This document shows, one piece after another, positions 28,938 to 37,778 of a stretch of 64,000 nucleotides of DNA. The notes beneath the pieces are model-generated. The model did not search any database. It saw only the letters and a program-made list of their open reading frames with translations, and was not told the origin of the DNA. Made by a program: the position numbers and the translations under genes. Each line of letters starts with the position of its first letter. Within the stretch, counting starts at the first letter, position 1. Origin of the DNA: Paraburkholderia phenoliruptrix (GTDB taxonomy: Bacteria > Pseudomonadota > Gammaproteobacteria > Burkholderiales > Burkholderiaceae). Where the stretch lies: NCBI RefSeq assembly GCF_902859825.1, contig NZ_CADIKB010000005.1, positions 186,001 through 250,000 of the forward strand, given 5' to 3'.

Positions 28938-29180
28938 ATGGAGCCTAAAGGCCTCGACATGGGCGATTACCAGGAGCGCTATCAGGACTACGACATCGAA
29001 GTCGCCGTCGAACAGGTGCTCACGGGCGTCAAGGCGCATTTCCGTGTGCTGCGCGAAAGCGCAGTGGTGGTCGACTGGCGGCTCGTGCATATCGACAGTC
29101 TCTGGTCCACCGAGCACGCGGCCGCCGAGGCTGGCTTTCGGGCGGCGCGCGACGTGATCGACGCGGGTCTCGCGGCTTGA
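28938..29180 (+). CDS. Conserved hypothetical protein, 80 residues
   Basis: An 80-residue soluble protein starting MEPKGLDMGDYQERYQDYD. GGGAAGG-like purines before the ATG give a reasonable ribosome site. Its sequence (EVAVEQVLTGVKAHFRVLRE, then VDWRLVHIDS) suggests a small alpha/beta fold without catalytic motifs. Related unnamed proteins occur in Burkholderiaceae. Function unknown; no evidence of operon membership. Confidence 0.6.
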   Translation: MEPKGLDMGDYQERYQDYDIEVAVEQVLTGVKAHFRVLRESAVVVDWRLVHIDSLWSTEHAAAEAGFRAARDVIDAGLAA

Positions 29181-29254
29181 GCCAGCCGGCGCGCGTGAGA
29201 TTGCCGGCCGGTTCGGCTAAGCTTGGCGCCTCGTCATGACTTTGGACCGCCGCC

Positions 29255-29635
29255 ATGCACCTCGCGCCCGCCGTGCCCATCATCCGTATTTTTTCCGAAG
29301 AGAAAGCCCGTGAGTTCTACGTGGACTTTCTGGGATTCAATGTCGATTGGGAGCATCGTTTCGGCGATAACTTCCCGCTGTATGCGCAAGTGCGGCGCTC
29401 GGATCTCGTTTTGCATCTGAGCGAACATCACGGCGACGCGACGCCCGGGTCGACGATTTTCGTGCCGGTACGCGATATCGACGCATTGCATCGCGAGCTT
29501 CAGGCGAAGCACTACAAGTACGCGAAGCCCGGCGTCGAGGCGCTGCCGTGGGGCAAGGTGCTGGAAGTGGCCGATCCGTTCGGTAATCGGCTCCGCTTTT
29601 GCGAGGCGCAGGAAGAGGGCGTCACACGACAATAG
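29255..29635 (+). CDS. Glyoxalase/bleomycin-resistance superfamily protein
   Basis: A 126-residue vicinal-oxygen-chelate protein with two beta-alpha-beta-beta-beta modules. Visible elements are PIIRIFSEEKAREFYVDFLG, DLVLHLSEHHGDATPGS, FVPVRDIDALHRELQ and EVADPFGNRLRFCE. It resembles bleomycin-binding proteins more than lyases; metal ligands typical of glyoxalase I are not obvious. Likely a small-molecule-binding or resistance protein. Confidence 0.85.
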   Translation: MHLAPAVPIIRIFSEEKAREFYVDFLGFNVDWEHRFGDNFPLYAQVRRSDLVLHLSEHHGDATPGSTIFVPVRDIDALHRELQAKHYKYAKPGVEALPWGKVLEVADPFGNRLRFCEAQEEGVTRQ

Positions 29636-29660
29636 GTGCGCGTCACGCCTTGCCGATGCC

Positions 29661-29704
29661 GTAAACGAAACCGGGCGCCTGCACCGGAATCCGGTGAGGC
29701 GCCC
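29661..29704 (-). terminator. Intrinsic terminator for the minus-strand exported-protein gene
   Basis: A 14-bp stem with one bulged base (29673-29687 with 29691-29704) and a 3-base loop is followed on the minus strand by a T-rich run (complement of 29661-29672). It sits just after the stop of the minus-strand gene at 29748 and also after the converging glyoxalase gene, so it may serve both. Confidence 0.7.
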
Positions 29705-29747
29705 AGTCCCATGCCGCCGCGAGGGCAGCACGGTCGACGGCGAATGC

Positions 29748-30014
29748 TTAGTGGCCGAAGAACACCGATTGCGGACCGGAAACCGGCTCACGCGTGCCCG
29801 ATTGCGACGACACGTTGTTCACGCCGCCGTAAGCGTTCGAGTCGGCGTTAGCGCGTTCAGCCGCGACGGTTTGGGCATTCTGGCCTTGTTGCGATGCGGG
29901 CGCGCCGACCGCCGGACGATAGAACGGTGCCGGGCCGTAGCCGCTTGCGAAAGCGGGAGCCGCGACAGCAGCGGAAACAGCGACGAGCAGGGCGGCGATA
30001 AACTTGGTCTTCAT
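29748..30014 (-). CDS. Small secreted protein
   Basis: An 88-residue protein with a clear Sec signal peptide (MKTKFIAALLVAVSAAVAA, cleavage after AFA). The mature part is Gly/Ala/Asn/Gln-rich, starts SGYGPAPFYRPAVGAPASQQ and ends SVFFGH. It resembles the small DUF4148-like exported proteins abundant in Burkholderia, which often respond to metals or stress. GGAGGT lies just upstream of the ATG. A strong terminator follows. Confidence 0.65.
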   Translation of the reverse strand: MKTKFIAALLVAVSAAVAAPAFASGYGPAPFYRPAVGAPASQQGQNAQTVAAERANADSNAYGGVNNVSSQSGTREPVSGPQSVFFGH

Positions 30015-30338
30015 GATGTACCTCCAATAATTTCGATTTTCAAGATGGCGTTGCAGGGGCCGGGGCTATGTCTGCAACGTCGATGGAATGCAGTGTATAC
30101 CCCTACTATCGAAAATTTGTACCGATAATCTGAAATTACTGTTCTCGCTGCTGAAATAATCGGCGCGAGCCCGGCGGGACGCGGCTGAGGGCTGCTCAGG
30201 CCCCGTTTGCGGTGCCCTTGAGGCCGATTAAAGACCTCATCCAGAAGGGATTTCGCCGGGCGCGCGACGCAGCCGCACGCGGGCGATTTCCCGCGTTGCG
30301 GTAAAATTGCGGTTTCGATTCAAGCCGTTCGGCCGCTT
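30015..30338. other. Divergent intergenic region with AT-rich promoter segment
   Basis: The segment 30080-30165 is markedly AT-rich against its GC-rich surroundings and contains overlapping GATAAT/TATAC-like boxes, so it probably holds the regulated promoter of the secreted-protein gene. A TAAAAT box at 30302-30307 is a candidate -10 element for dusA, though no good -35 was found. No gene was seen. Confidence 0.4.
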
Positions 30339-31340
30339 ATGTCATCACCTCGCCCTGCCAGTCCGCGCCGCGTCAGCGTCGCGCCAATGATGGACTGGAC
30401 CGATCGTCACTGCCGGTCGCTTCATCGCATGATTTCGCGCCACACGTGGCTCTACACGGAGATGGTCACGACCGGCGCGCTGCTGCACGGCGATGTGCCG
30501 CGCCACCTGGCATTCACGCCCGACGAAGCGCCCGTCGCGCTGCAACTCGGCGGCAGCGAGCCCGACGACCTCGTGCGTTCGGCGAAGCTCGGCGAGCAAT
30601 GGGGCTACGACGAGATCAATCTGAACTGCGGCTGCCCGTCCGAGCGCGTGCAGCGCGGCGCATTCGGCGCGTGCCTGATGAACGAGCCGCAACTGGTTGC
30701 CGACTGTGTGAAGGCGATGCGCGACGCCGTCTCCGTGCCGGTCACGGTCAAGCACCGCATCGGCGTGGACGCTGTCGAGGACTACAGCTTCGTGCGCGAT
30801 TTTGTCGGCACTATTGCGCAGGCCGGCTGCGAGGTCTTTATCGTGCATGCGCGCAATGCGATTCTCAAAGGCCTGAGCCCGAAAGAGAATCGCGAGATTC
30901 CGCCGCTCAAGTACGACTACGCGTATCGGCTGAAGCGCGACTTTCCGCAACTGGAGATCGTCATCAATGGCGGAATCAAAACGCTCGATGAGGTGGAGAC
31001 GCATCTCCAGCATGTGGACGGTGTAATGCTCGGCCGGGAGGCCTATCACAACCCCTATCTGCTGGCCGATGTCGACGCGCGCTTCTATGGTTCGAGCGAA
31101 GCGCCGCTTACGCGCGAGCAGGTGGAAGCGAAGCTCGTCGAGTATTGCGCCGCCGAAATGGCGCGCGGCACGTACCTCGGCGCGATCACGCGCCATGCGC
31201 TGGGTCTCTATCGCGGGGAAGCCGGGGCGCGCGGCTGGCGGCGCGTGTTGTCCGACAGTAAGCGGCTCGCTGCGCGCGACCTCGCGATCTTCGACGAGGC
31301 GAGACAGCATCTGCGCGAGCCGGCCGAGATTTTTGAATAA
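30339..31340 (+). CDS. dusA: tRNA-dihydrouridine(20/20a) synthase
   Basis: This 333-residue flavoenzyme reduces uridine 20/20a in the tRNA D-loop using FMN and NADPH. It opens with VSVAPMMDWTDRHCRSLHR, typical of DusA, and has the catalytic Cys99 in INLNCGCPSERVQRGAFGACL. Later come TVKHRIGVD and the FMN-phosphate site INGGIKTLDEV with VDGVMLGREAYHNPY. Length is normal. A tRNA gene follows downstream on the same strand but probably has its own promoter. Confidence 0.96.
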   Translation: MSSPRPASPRRVSVAPMMDWTDRHCRSLHRMISRHTWLYTEMVTTGALLHGDVPRHLAFTPDEAPVALQLGGSEPDDLVRSAKLGEQWGYDEINLNCGCPSERVQRGAFGACLMNEPQLVADCVKAMRDAVSVPVTVKHRIGVDAVEDYSFVRDFVGTIAQAGCEVFIVHARNAILKGLSPKENREIPPLKYDYAYRLKRDFPQLEIVINGGIKTLDEVETHLQHVDGVMLGREAYHNPYLLADVDARFYGSSEAPLTREQVEAKLVEYCAAEMARGTYLGAITRHALGLYRGEAGARGWRRVLSDSKRLAARDLAIFDEARQHLREPAEIFE

Positions 31341-31345
31341 AGGAC

Positions 31346-31374
31346 TAGGCAAACGCCGTTCGTGTTCGTATAAT
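31346..31374 (+). promoter_or_regulatory. Candidate promoter ahead of tRNA-His
   Basis: A perfect TATAAT (31369-31374) lies 17 bases after TAGGCA (31346-31351), a weak -35. The tRNA-His gene begins 113 bases later, so the precursor would carry a long leader. It stands just after the dusA stop. Confidence 0.45.
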
Positions 31375-31486
31375 CTCGTTTCTTCGTTGGCGAGTCAGGT
31401 TTTTCCGTAATTGCCGGGTGGTTTGGGTCACTCGTTTGAACAACTCGTTCAAGCAATTTGGCGGCGAGTCAAAGCAGATTTCAGTG

Positions 31487-31562
31487 GTGGCTGTAGCTCA
31501 GTTGGTAGAGTCCAGGATTGTGATTCCTGTTGTCGTGGGTTCGAGCCCCATCAGCCACCCCA
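31487..31562 (+). tRNA. tRNA-His (GTG)
   Basis: The 76 bases begin GTGGCTGTAGCTCAG and end CAGCCACCCCA with the anticodon GTG and a TTCGAGCCCC T-arm. The base before (31486) is G, which can give the extra G-1 opposite C73 that histidyl-tRNA synthetase requires. CCA is encoded. Confidence 0.97.
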
Positions 31563-31613
31563 AAGAATTCGGCGGTAAATCATTGCAGCAGTAAGCGATG
31601 ACGCAAGTAATGC

Positions 31614-31653
31614 AAAACGGCGTTGTGAGAAATCACAACGCCGTTTTTGTTTT
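31614..31653 (+). terminator. Rho-independent terminator after tRNA-His
   Basis: A perfect 15-bp stem (31614-31628 with 31633-31647) closed by a GAAA tetraloop is followed by T-rich bases to 31653. An A-tract begins the stem, so it can also end transcription of the converging lipoprotein gene on the minus strand. Confidence 0.9.
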
Positions 31654-31688
31654 GCGCTTGTTTGCTTTTTTTGGCGGATGTGCGGACC

Positions 31689-32024
31689 TCAATGACTTCG
31701 CCCGCCATGGCCGCCACCGCCGCCGCTCCACGAACTGCCGCCGTGCGATCCGCCATATCCTCCGCCGTGCCAGCCGCCTCCGCCGTGGCCATCGTGCCAA
31801 CCGCCGCCGTGCCAGTGGTCACCGCCGTGGTAGCAGCAAGCGCCACCCCAGCCGCTCCAGATGCCGACTGTGCCATACACCGGCGCATACGGCGCGCCGT
31901 ACGCGTAGCCATAGTCGGGGTAGTAGGGTTGCGCGTAGCCGTAGTCATAGGCGGGCGCAACCGCGCATCCGCCGAGAGCTGTCGCCGCGGCCAGCAATGC
32001 CGCCGATGCAAAGAGCCTGCTCAC
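31689..32024 (-). CDS. Gly/His/Tyr-rich putative lipoprotein
   Basis: A 111-residue protein from a GTG start preceded by GGGAGA. The signal sequence ends in a lipobox (TALGGC), after which the mature part is a Tyr/Pro/Gly stretch (YDYGYAQPYYPDYGYAYG) and then a Gly/His-rich tail of HGG and GGGGW type repeats with two Cys. The longer frame upstream is not signal-like. Many such proteins sit in the outer membrane and may bind metal through the His-rich tail; that is inference. Confidence 0.65.
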   Translation of the reverse strand: MSRLFASAALLAAATALGGCAVAPAYDYGYAQPYYPDYGYAYGAPYAPVYGTVGIWSGWGGACCYHGGDHWHGGGWHDGHGGGGWHGGGYGGSHGGSSWSGGGGGHGGRSH

Positions 32025-32282
32025 GATCGTCTCCCCGTGCTGACATAAAGAATCAGAAAGATCGCAAGCCAATGAGTTCAGCCGCATTTGTGTCCATGCA
32101 TTACGGTCGACAAACGTGTCTGTGAGCCGGCTCGACCTCGCGTCGCACCGTCGTGCCGAAGGCTGCGACGAATGCTTCAGTGGCGGCTCGCCTTAGCGCG
32201 TTGCCGCCCGGTAACAGTTAGTTAATCTTCGGCTCGTCGGGGCGCGGCGCGGGCGTTCATCATCGAGACGATTTGAAGTCCT

Positions 32283-32495
32283 TCAGCGTTTGCGCAACGG
32301 CTCGATCAGCGACGACAACCCGTTGTGATCGATCTCATGCATCAACGCGAGCAGCCGCCCGATCTCGCCGGGCGGAAAGCCCTGACTCGCGAACCAGTTC
32401 AGATAGTGCCCGGGCAGGTCGGCGATCAAACGACCCTTGTACTTGCCGTACGGCATGGTGCGCGTGACCAGCAGTTCTAGGTGTTCGGGATTCAT
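32283..32495 (-). CDS. DUF3820 family protein
   Basis: A 70-residue protein matching DUF3820: TRTMPYGKYKGRLIADLPGH, then YLNWFASQGFPPGEIGRLLA. Family members are small cytosolic proteins annotated as putative virulence-linked factors with no proven biochemical activity. The ATG at 32493-32495 is chosen because the family begins there. It diverges from the tas-like gene. Confidence 0.85.
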   Translation of the reverse strand: MNPEHLELLVTRTMPYGKYKGRLIADLPGHYLNWFASQGFPPGEIGRLLALMHEIDHNGLSSLIEPLRKR

Positions 32496-32633
32496 CGTGG
32501 TTCGATCGAGGCAAGGAGGGTTGGGCGCAGCGTCTTCCGACGCCGGCCGGCACGGCATTCTAGCCGCTGCAGGCATCGCGCCGGCGTGGTAACGTCAGCG
32601 GTTTATGTTTATACAACGGATAGGACAGCTTCC

Positions 32634-33686
32634 ATGGAATACCGCAGACTCGGCGATTCGGATGTGCAGGTCAGCCTGATCGGGCTCGGCACCATGACGT
32701 GGGGCGAGCAGAACAGCGAACAGGACGCGCACGTGCAGATCGACTACGCGCTCGATCACGGCATCAACCTGATCGATACCGCGGAGATGTATCCGGTGCC
32801 GCCGCGCGCGCAAACGCAGGGTTCGACCGAGCGCTTTATCGGCACATGGCTTGCGCAGCACCGCGGCGCCCGAGACAAGATCGTGCTCGCCACCAAGATC
32901 GCCGGCCCGGCGCGTCAGCCGCATAATCCGCGACATATTCGCGGCGAAACCAACCAGTTCGACCGCAAGAATCTGACCGAGGCGCTCAACGATAGCTTGA
33001 AGCGTCTGCAAACGGACTACGTCGACCTGTACCAGCTGCATTGGCCGGACCGCAGCACGATGACGTTCGGCCGCCCGGCGTATCCGTGGGTCGACGACGA
33101 ATACACCGTGCCGATCGAGGAAACGCTCTCCGTGCTCGCCGATTTCGTCAAGGCCGGCAAGGTGCGCCATGTAGGTGTCTCGAACGAAACGCCGTGGGGC
33201 GTCGCGCAGTTCCTGCGCGCGTCGGAGAAGCTCAGCTTGCCGCGCATCGTCAGTATCCAGAATCCGTACAGTCTGCTCAATCGCACCTACGAAGCCGGGC
33301 TCTCGGAATACGCGCATCGCGACAACATCGGCCTGCTCGCGTATTCGCCGCTCGCATTCGGCTGGCTGTCCGGCAAGTATGAAGGCGGCGCGCGTCCGGC
33401 CGGCGCGCGCATTTCGCTGTTCGAGCGCTTCCAGCGCTACAGCAAGCCGCAAGCGATTCAGGCCACCTCGCGGTATGTGGAACTGGCGAGGCGCCACGGC
33501 CTCTCGCCGGCCCAGTTCGCGCTTGCGTTCGTCAACAGCCGGCCGTTCGTGACCAGCAATCTGATCGGCGCCACGTCGCTCGATCAATTGAAGGAGAACA
33601 TTGCGAGCGTCGACGTCAAGCTCTCGCAACAGGTGCTGGATGAAATCGACGCGCTGCATCAGTTGCAGCCGAATCCCGCGCCTTGA
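32634..33686 (+). CDS. tas: NADP(H)-dependent aldo/keto reductase (Tas type)
   Basis: A 350-residue AKR barrel enzyme. MEYRRLGDSDVQVSLIGLGT and LIDTAEMYPVPPRAQTQGS give the catalytic Tyr, ATKIAG gives the Lys, and YQLHWPDRST gives the His. The insert HNPRHIRGETNQFDRKNL and the C-terminal NLIGATSLDQLKENI match Tas/YccK-type reductases of unknown natural substrate. The frame is open further upstream but the ATG at 32634 follows the expected start. Confidence 0.92.
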   Translation: MEYRRLGDSDVQVSLIGLGTMTWGEQNSEQDAHVQIDYALDHGINLIDTAEMYPVPPRAQTQGSTERFIGTWLAQHRGARDKIVLATKIAGPARQPHNPRHIRGETNQFDRKNLTEALNDSLKRLQTDYVDLYQLHWPDRSTMTFGRPAYPWVDDEYTVPIEETLSVLADFVKAGKVRHVGVSNETPWGVAQFLRASEKLSLPRIVSIQNPYSLLNRTYEAGLSEYAHRDNIGLLAYSPLAFGWLSGKYEGGARPAGARISLFERFQRYSKPQAIQATSRYVELARRHGLSPAQFALAFVNSRPFVTSNLIGATSLDQLKENIASVDVKLSQQVLDEIDALHQLQPNPAP

Positions 33687-33898
33687 GTCCGCAGGCACTT
33701 GCAACGAAAGGCAAATGTCCCTGCCTGACGGCCAATCACGACCTAAACTGTGGTGAGCGGGACGGGCTTCTGTGCCTTCGCGTGCCTGTCGTGGCTTGAG
33801 CGGCGCGCGCGAATGGTACGATGCAGCCCAAAAACGGCAGCGGCGGCGGGGCTCATGCCGCGCTGCACACAACACAGCGATAGGACTCAGGACATCGA

Positions 33899-34321
33899 AT
33901 GGCGCAACAAAAAACAAACCCAAAGCTCGAGCAGGCGCTGACGCGCGGGGACCTTGCGATCCGTCAGGCCAATTCGGCGCGGGCGACCGCGTTGCTGCGC
34001 GCGCTGGCCAAAATGATCGTGGACGCATCCGCGACCATCGGCGTGGAGGCATTCACGCTGATTCCTGACGGCGACAAGATTTACGATCCCGCCGACGGTC
34101 TGTGGCCGCAGGAGCTGCAAATTTCGCTCGACGGCCCCGTGGAAGAAGCCGACCCCGACGAAATCCGCACCGTGCGCCTGATCGCCGACGATCCGGGCAC
34201 CGTGTTCCGCGTGGAATGGCAGCGCGCCGACGGCAAGATCGGGCGCCACGAAGGCGGTCCGTTCGCGACGGTCGCGTTTATCTCGGACGTCGACATTCCC
34301 TGGACCGACGACGAGGACTGA
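33899..34321 (+). CDS. Conserved hypothetical protein, 140 residues
   Basis: A 140-residue acidic cytosolic protein with no signal or membrane segment. It contains GDLAIRQANSARATALLRAL, LIPDGDKIYDPADGLWPQEL and ends DVDIPWTDDED. Homologues without a name seem to occur in Burkholderiales. No domain was recognised; the C-terminal beta-rich half (FRVEWQRADGKIGRHEGG) looks like a small binding domain. Confidence 0.65.
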   Translation: MAQQKTNPKLEQALTRGDLAIRQANSARATALLRALAKMIVDASATIGVEAFTLIPDGDKIYDPADGLWPQELQISLDGPVEEADPDEIRTVRLIADDPGTVFRVEWQRADGKIGRHEGGPFATVAFISDVDIPWTDDED

Positions 34322-34346
34322 GCCTCCGCCGTCCTACCAGTTCACT

Positions 34347-34383
34347 CGCGGGCGCTGGCCGCATCATCCGGCCGACGCCCGCG
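34347..34383. terminator. Bidirectional hairpin between convergent genes
   Basis: Bases 34347-34354 pair with 34376-34383 and 34357-34361 with 34369-34373, forming an interrupted GC-rich stem in the gap between the 140-residue gene and nodJ. There is no strong T-tract on either side, so termination is plausible, not certain. Confidence 0.5.
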
Positions 34384-34393
34384 CAAGTCTCCG

Positions 34394-35221
34394 CTACTTC
34401 ATCATCCTGCGCCGGAACAGCACGGCCGACACCAGAAACCCGCCCACTGCATAAACGGCCAGCACGGCCACGTGCCACAGGACGTTCTCCAGCGGCCGTG
34501 CCAGCATCGCCGGCCGGATGAGGTCGACGGCGTGCGCCAGAGGCAGAATGTCGGCGGCACCGCGCGCGGCGGCGGGCAATTGCGAGATCGGAAAAAACAC
34601 GCCGGAAAGCAGCAGCATCGGCGTCAACACCAGCGTCTGATAAAACATGAAAAAGTCGTACGACGGCGCGAGCGCGGTGACGACCATGGCCGCACTGGCA
34701 AACGCAAGACCCGTCAGCACGATGACGGGCAGCGCGAGCAGCATCGACGGAAAGCTGGCGTAGCCGAGCGCGCCCGCCACCAGCATGATCGCCGCGCCCG
34801 ACAGCACCGACTTGCTGGCCGCCCAGATCACCTCGCCGAGCACGATGTCGCCGAGCGTCAACGGTGTGTGCATGATGGCATCCCAGGTGCGCTGCACGTG
34901 CATGCGCGAGAAACCCGAATACATCGACTCGAAACTCGCGGACATCATTACGCTCGACGCCACCGTGCCCGCCGCGAGGAACGCAATGTACGACACGCCG
35001 TCGACGCGCCCGACCATCAATCCCAGGCCGAAGCCCAAGCCGAACAGATAGATCATCGGATCGGCGAGATTGCCGAACATCGAGGCGAGCGCGAGCTTTT
35101 TCCAGACGAGATAGTTGCGGCGCCACACCGCGATCCAGTTGACCGCGTTGGCGGGCAAGGCGGCGAGCGGCGCGTGCCTGCCCGGCGTGGCTTCGTTGCT
35201 TCGGTAAGTGCGTGCATCCAT
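34394..35221 (-). CDS. nodJ: ABC-2 type permease, NodJ family
   Basis: A 275-residue inner-membrane permease with six predicted spans. It starts [20 protein letters not shown], and the core has [38 protein letters not shown] and the family motif [21 protein letters not shown]. This is the NodJ/DrrB-type subunit, which exports lipid-linked or amphipathic molecules; in rhizobia it exports Nod factor. It is co-oriented with nodI, 78 bases away. The natural substrate here is unknown because no nod genes are present. Confidence 0.88.
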   Translation of the reverse strand: MDARTYRSNEATPGRHAPLAALPANAVNWIAVWRRNYLVWKKLALASMFGNLADPMIYLFGLGFGLGLMVGRVDGVSYIAFLAAGTVASSVMMSASFESMYSGFSRMHVQRTWDAIMHTPLTLGDIVLGEVIWAASKSVLSGAAIMLVAGALGYASFPSMLLALPVIVLTGLAFASAAMVVTALAPSYDFFMFYQTLVLTPMLLLSGVFFPISQLPAAARGAADILPLAHAVDLIRPAMLARPLENVLWHVAVLAVYAVGGFLVSAVLFRRRMMK

Positions 35222-35257
35222 GGCGGGTCTCGTGCGGTGTCGGGTGCGCTGCTTTTC

Positions 35258-35290
35258 GTGCTCTGCTTTGTGCTCTGCTTTGTGCTCTGC
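35258..35290. repeat. 12-bp direct repeat in the nodI-nodJ gap
   Basis: Two full copies and a 9-base third copy of GTGCTCTGCTTT lie head-to-tail between the two genes. The unit is a multiple of three, and the array is short, so it is noted only as a local duplication. Confidence 0.85.
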
Positions 35291-35299
35291 CGACGCGAG

Positions 35300-36214
35300 T
35301 CAGTCCTGCATCTCGCGACCCGTCAGTCGCAGAAAAACGTCCTCAAGGTTCGCCGGGCGGTGCAGATAGCGCAGGTCCGAGCGCTGCTTGAGCCGCGCGT
35401 GCACCGGCTCGGCGTCGTTCACATAGCAGAAGAGCGTCTCGCCGCTGATCTCGGTGCGTTGCGCGAGCGGCGCGAGTTCGTCGCGCAACGCGAACGGATC
35501 GGGGCCAAAAATCTCGATAACGTCACAGCCGATTTCCGATTCGATCAGCGCTCGCGGCGCGCCTTCGGCGATCTTGCGTCCTTCCTCGATCACGCACAGC
35601 CGGTCGCATAACCGCTCGGCTTCCTCCATGAAATGGGTGGTCAGCAGAATCGTCTTGCCCCGTGCGAGCAGCGAACGCAACCGCTCCCAGATCAGGTGCC
35701 GCGCCTGCGGGTCGAGCCCGGTCGTCGGTTCGTCCATGATCAGCACGTCCGGATCGTTGACGAGCGCGCGCGCGAGCGTGAGGCGCCGCTTCATGCCGCC
35801 GGACAGTTCGCTCACGCGCGCGTCGGCCTTGCTTTCGAGGCGTGCGAATTCGAGCAGCGAGGGCACCATCGCGCGGCATTGGGCGCCGCTTAAGCCGAAA
35901 TATCGGCCGAACACCAGCAGGTTCTCGCGGACGGTGAAGTCCGGGTCGAGGTTGTCGAACTGCGGCACCACGCCGACGCGGGCCCGCGCGACGCGCGCGC
36001 GGCCCGGTATCGGCTCGCCGCAGAGATGGATCGTGCCGGCGTCCGGCGCGGCGATGCCGAGCAGCATGCGCAACGTGGTGGTCTTGCCGGCGCCGTTCGG
36101 CCCGAGCAGGCCGAAACATTCGCCAGTGTCGACATGAAACGACAGTCCGTCGACAACCTTCTTTTCGCCGTAGCTTTTCTCGACCTGGTGGAATTCGATG
36201 GCGGTGTCGGGCAT
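35300..36214 (-). CDS. nodI: ABC transporter ATP-binding protein, NodI family
   Basis: A 304-residue ATPase: Walker [12 protein letters not shown]-loop [18 protein letters not shown] (characteristic of NodI), signature [15 protein letters not shown], Walker [14 protein letters not shown], and switch [17 protein letters not shown]. It pairs with the NodJ-type permease to export an amphipathic or lipo-oligosaccharide molecule. Non-nodulating Burkholderiaceae carry such pairs and have been proposed as the source of rhizobial nodIJ; its native cargo is not known. Confidence 0.9.
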   Translation of the reverse strand: MPDTAIEFHQVEKSYGEKKVVDGLSFHVDTGECFGLLGPNGAGKTTTLRMLLGIAAPDAGTIHLCGEPIPGRARVARARVGVVPQFDNLDPDFTVRENLLVFGRYFGLSGAQCRAMVPSLLEFARLESKADARVSELSGGMKRRLTLARALVNDPDVLIMDEPTTGLDPQARHLIWERLRSLLARGKTILLTTHFMEEAERLCDRLCVIEEGRKIAEGAPRALIESEIGCDVIEIFGPDPFALRDELAPLAQRTEISGETLFCYVNDAEPVHARLKQRSDLRYLHRPANLEDVFLRLTGREMQD

Positions 36215-36489
36215 GGAAGAGATCGAGGCTCCGGGAAAAGGCGGGAATGAGCGGCAAGGCTGCTCATTCTAGGCCATCGGCCGCGAACGGTTGGCCCCTG
36301 TGCCGCGCCGGCATCGCCGCCTTTTGCACTGCGGCATCCGCACCAGGGATGCTGTCGTGGTGGCGCAAGCCTCGTCTGCGCAAGGCAGGGGCAGGTGTAA
36401 ATCGCAGTTAGCGTTTTCCATCCCTTGCAAGCGGAATTGCGGCGCACCATGATTGATTCAGACCGCGCTTTTGCGGAAAGGGGAAAACG

Positions 36490-36954
36490 ATGGCGAGCTA
36501 CCAGAAAATCCTGCTGTGCTACGACGGCTCGCGCGAAGGCCGCAAAGCGCTACGCTGCGGTGCCGATCTGGCGCTGGATCTCAAGGCGGAAACGCACCTG
36601 CTCTCGGTGGTGGATATGCGTTCCAGCATTGCGCAAAGCGCGGGCCTGCTGACGGACGTCGCGTGCGGCAGCTTTGAAAAGACCGCGCGTGACATTCTGC
36701 AAGAAGGCGTCGATTGGCTGACGGAGCGCGGTGTGCGGGCGCAAGGCCACTTTGCGTTCGGCCATCCAATCGACGAGATTGCCAATCTGGCCAATGAACT
36801 GCACGTGGACCTCGTGGTGGTGGGCCATCGTTGCCGCACCGGCCTGTCGCGATGGTGGATGGGCGCGGGCAACACGCCGCTGCTCGACCGTGTGTCGTGC
36901 AGCATCCTGGTCGCGTGTTCGTCCGCGCAGGAGCAGCAACAGGAAGCGGCCTGA
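36490..36954 (+). CDS. Universal stress protein (UspA family)
   Basis: A 154-residue single Usp domain. It starts YQKILLCYDGSREGRKALRC, and the ATP-binding signature near the end is VVVGHRCRTGLSRWWMGAG, followed by SCSILVACS. This ATP-binding UspFG/MJ0577-like type helps cells survive starvation or oxidative stress. A GGGGAAAACG purine run precedes the ATG. It stands alone. Confidence 0.92.
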   Translation: MASYQKILLCYDGSREGRKALRCGADLALDLKAETHLLSVVDMRSSIAQSAGLLTDVACGSFEKTARDILQEGVDWLTERGVRAQGHFAFGHPIDEIANLANELHVDLVVVGHRCRTGLSRWWMGAGNTPLLDRVSCSILVACSSAQEQQQEAA

Positions 36955-37012
36955 GCGGTTTGAGCGGCCGACGAGCCCGGCGAAGCAGACTGCGCCGCCC
37001 CCGCGCGGCAGC

Positions 37013-37729
37013 TCACTCGTTGAGATTGACCGCGGCCAGTTTCCACGTAAAGAGCCCTTGGCGCCGGAAGATCGCGGAATAGCGCGCGTCGCCGGCACCG
37101 TGCTGGTACGTGACGGCGAACTCGTTGAGCCCGCGATAGCCGGCGGTGGTTTGCGGCGGCTGCGGTGGCGTGGGGCTGTGGCCCGCGTCGCCGCCGGCGG
37201 GGTTGGCGCCGTTGCCGGCGCTTTGATTCGCCGGCTGAGCGGCGCCTCGCGATGCAGGCGCCGGTCCGTTTGCCGCAGCCGGATTGTCGGTAGCCGGCTG
37301 CGCGGGCGGTCGCTCGCCGGGTTCGCCGCGCGGCGGCATACCGTTGAGCAAGGCGGCTACGCCGTCGGGCGTCGCATAGGCGTCGACCAGCGGACCGATC
37401 AATGCCACGCCGATCATCGCCCCGATCGCGGCTAACGGATTGCCGTTGCCGTGTGCGTCGAGCCGCCGCGTCAGCAAGCCGGTGACCTGCTGCTTCAGAC
37501 TTTCGCGCAACGCAGGGAAATCGACGTACTGATTGACGGTTTGCGCGTCTCGCGCATCGGCGGCGCGTTTCAGGTTATTGAGCGCGATATACGGCGATGC
37601 ATAGGCGAAACCCAAGCCCGCGATGAGCGCAATCACGATCAGCGTGACGACAAGTGGACGGGCGCTGCGATTCTTGGGTGTTGAAACGGCTATCGGTCGC
37701 AATTCTCCAATCAGCTCCATCAGCTCCAT
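37013..37729 (-). CDS. DUF2939 membrane-anchored protein
   Basis: A 238-residue protein with one N-terminal membrane helix (PLVVTLIVIALIAGLGFAYA) followed by the DUF2939 module: SPYIALNNLKRAADARDAQT, VDFPALRESLKQQVTGLLTRR and VDAYATPDGVAALLNG. A Pro/Ala/Gly/Asn-rich linker separates it from a C-terminal strand-rich end (FRRQGLFTWKLAAVNL). It is exposed to the periplasm. Function unknown. Start may be nine bases further in, at a second ATG. Confidence 0.8.
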   Translation of the reverse strand: MELMELIGELRPIAVSTPKNRSARPLVVTLIVIALIAGLGFAYASPYIALNNLKRAADARDAQTVNQYVDFPALRESLKQQVTGLLTRRLDAHGNGNPLAAIGAMIGVALIGPLVDAYATPDGVAALLNGMPPRGEPGERPPAQPATDNPAAANGPAPASRGAAQPANQSAGNGANPAGGDAGHSPTPPQPPQTTAGYRGLNEFAVTYQHGAGDARYSAIFRRQGLFTWKLAAVNLNE

Positions 37730-37778
37730 CAGGTGTGACGCAATGTTTGCACCCGACGGCGCACCTACCTCACGCCGA

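Noticed and set aside
32595..34052. 485-codon minus-strand frame
   Set aside because: Antisense to the tas-type aldo/keto reductase gene, which has full family motifs.
35258..35290. Phase-variable repeat in the nodI-nodJ gap
   Set aside because: Fewer than three copies of a 12-base unit, outside coding sequence; too short to argue for variation.
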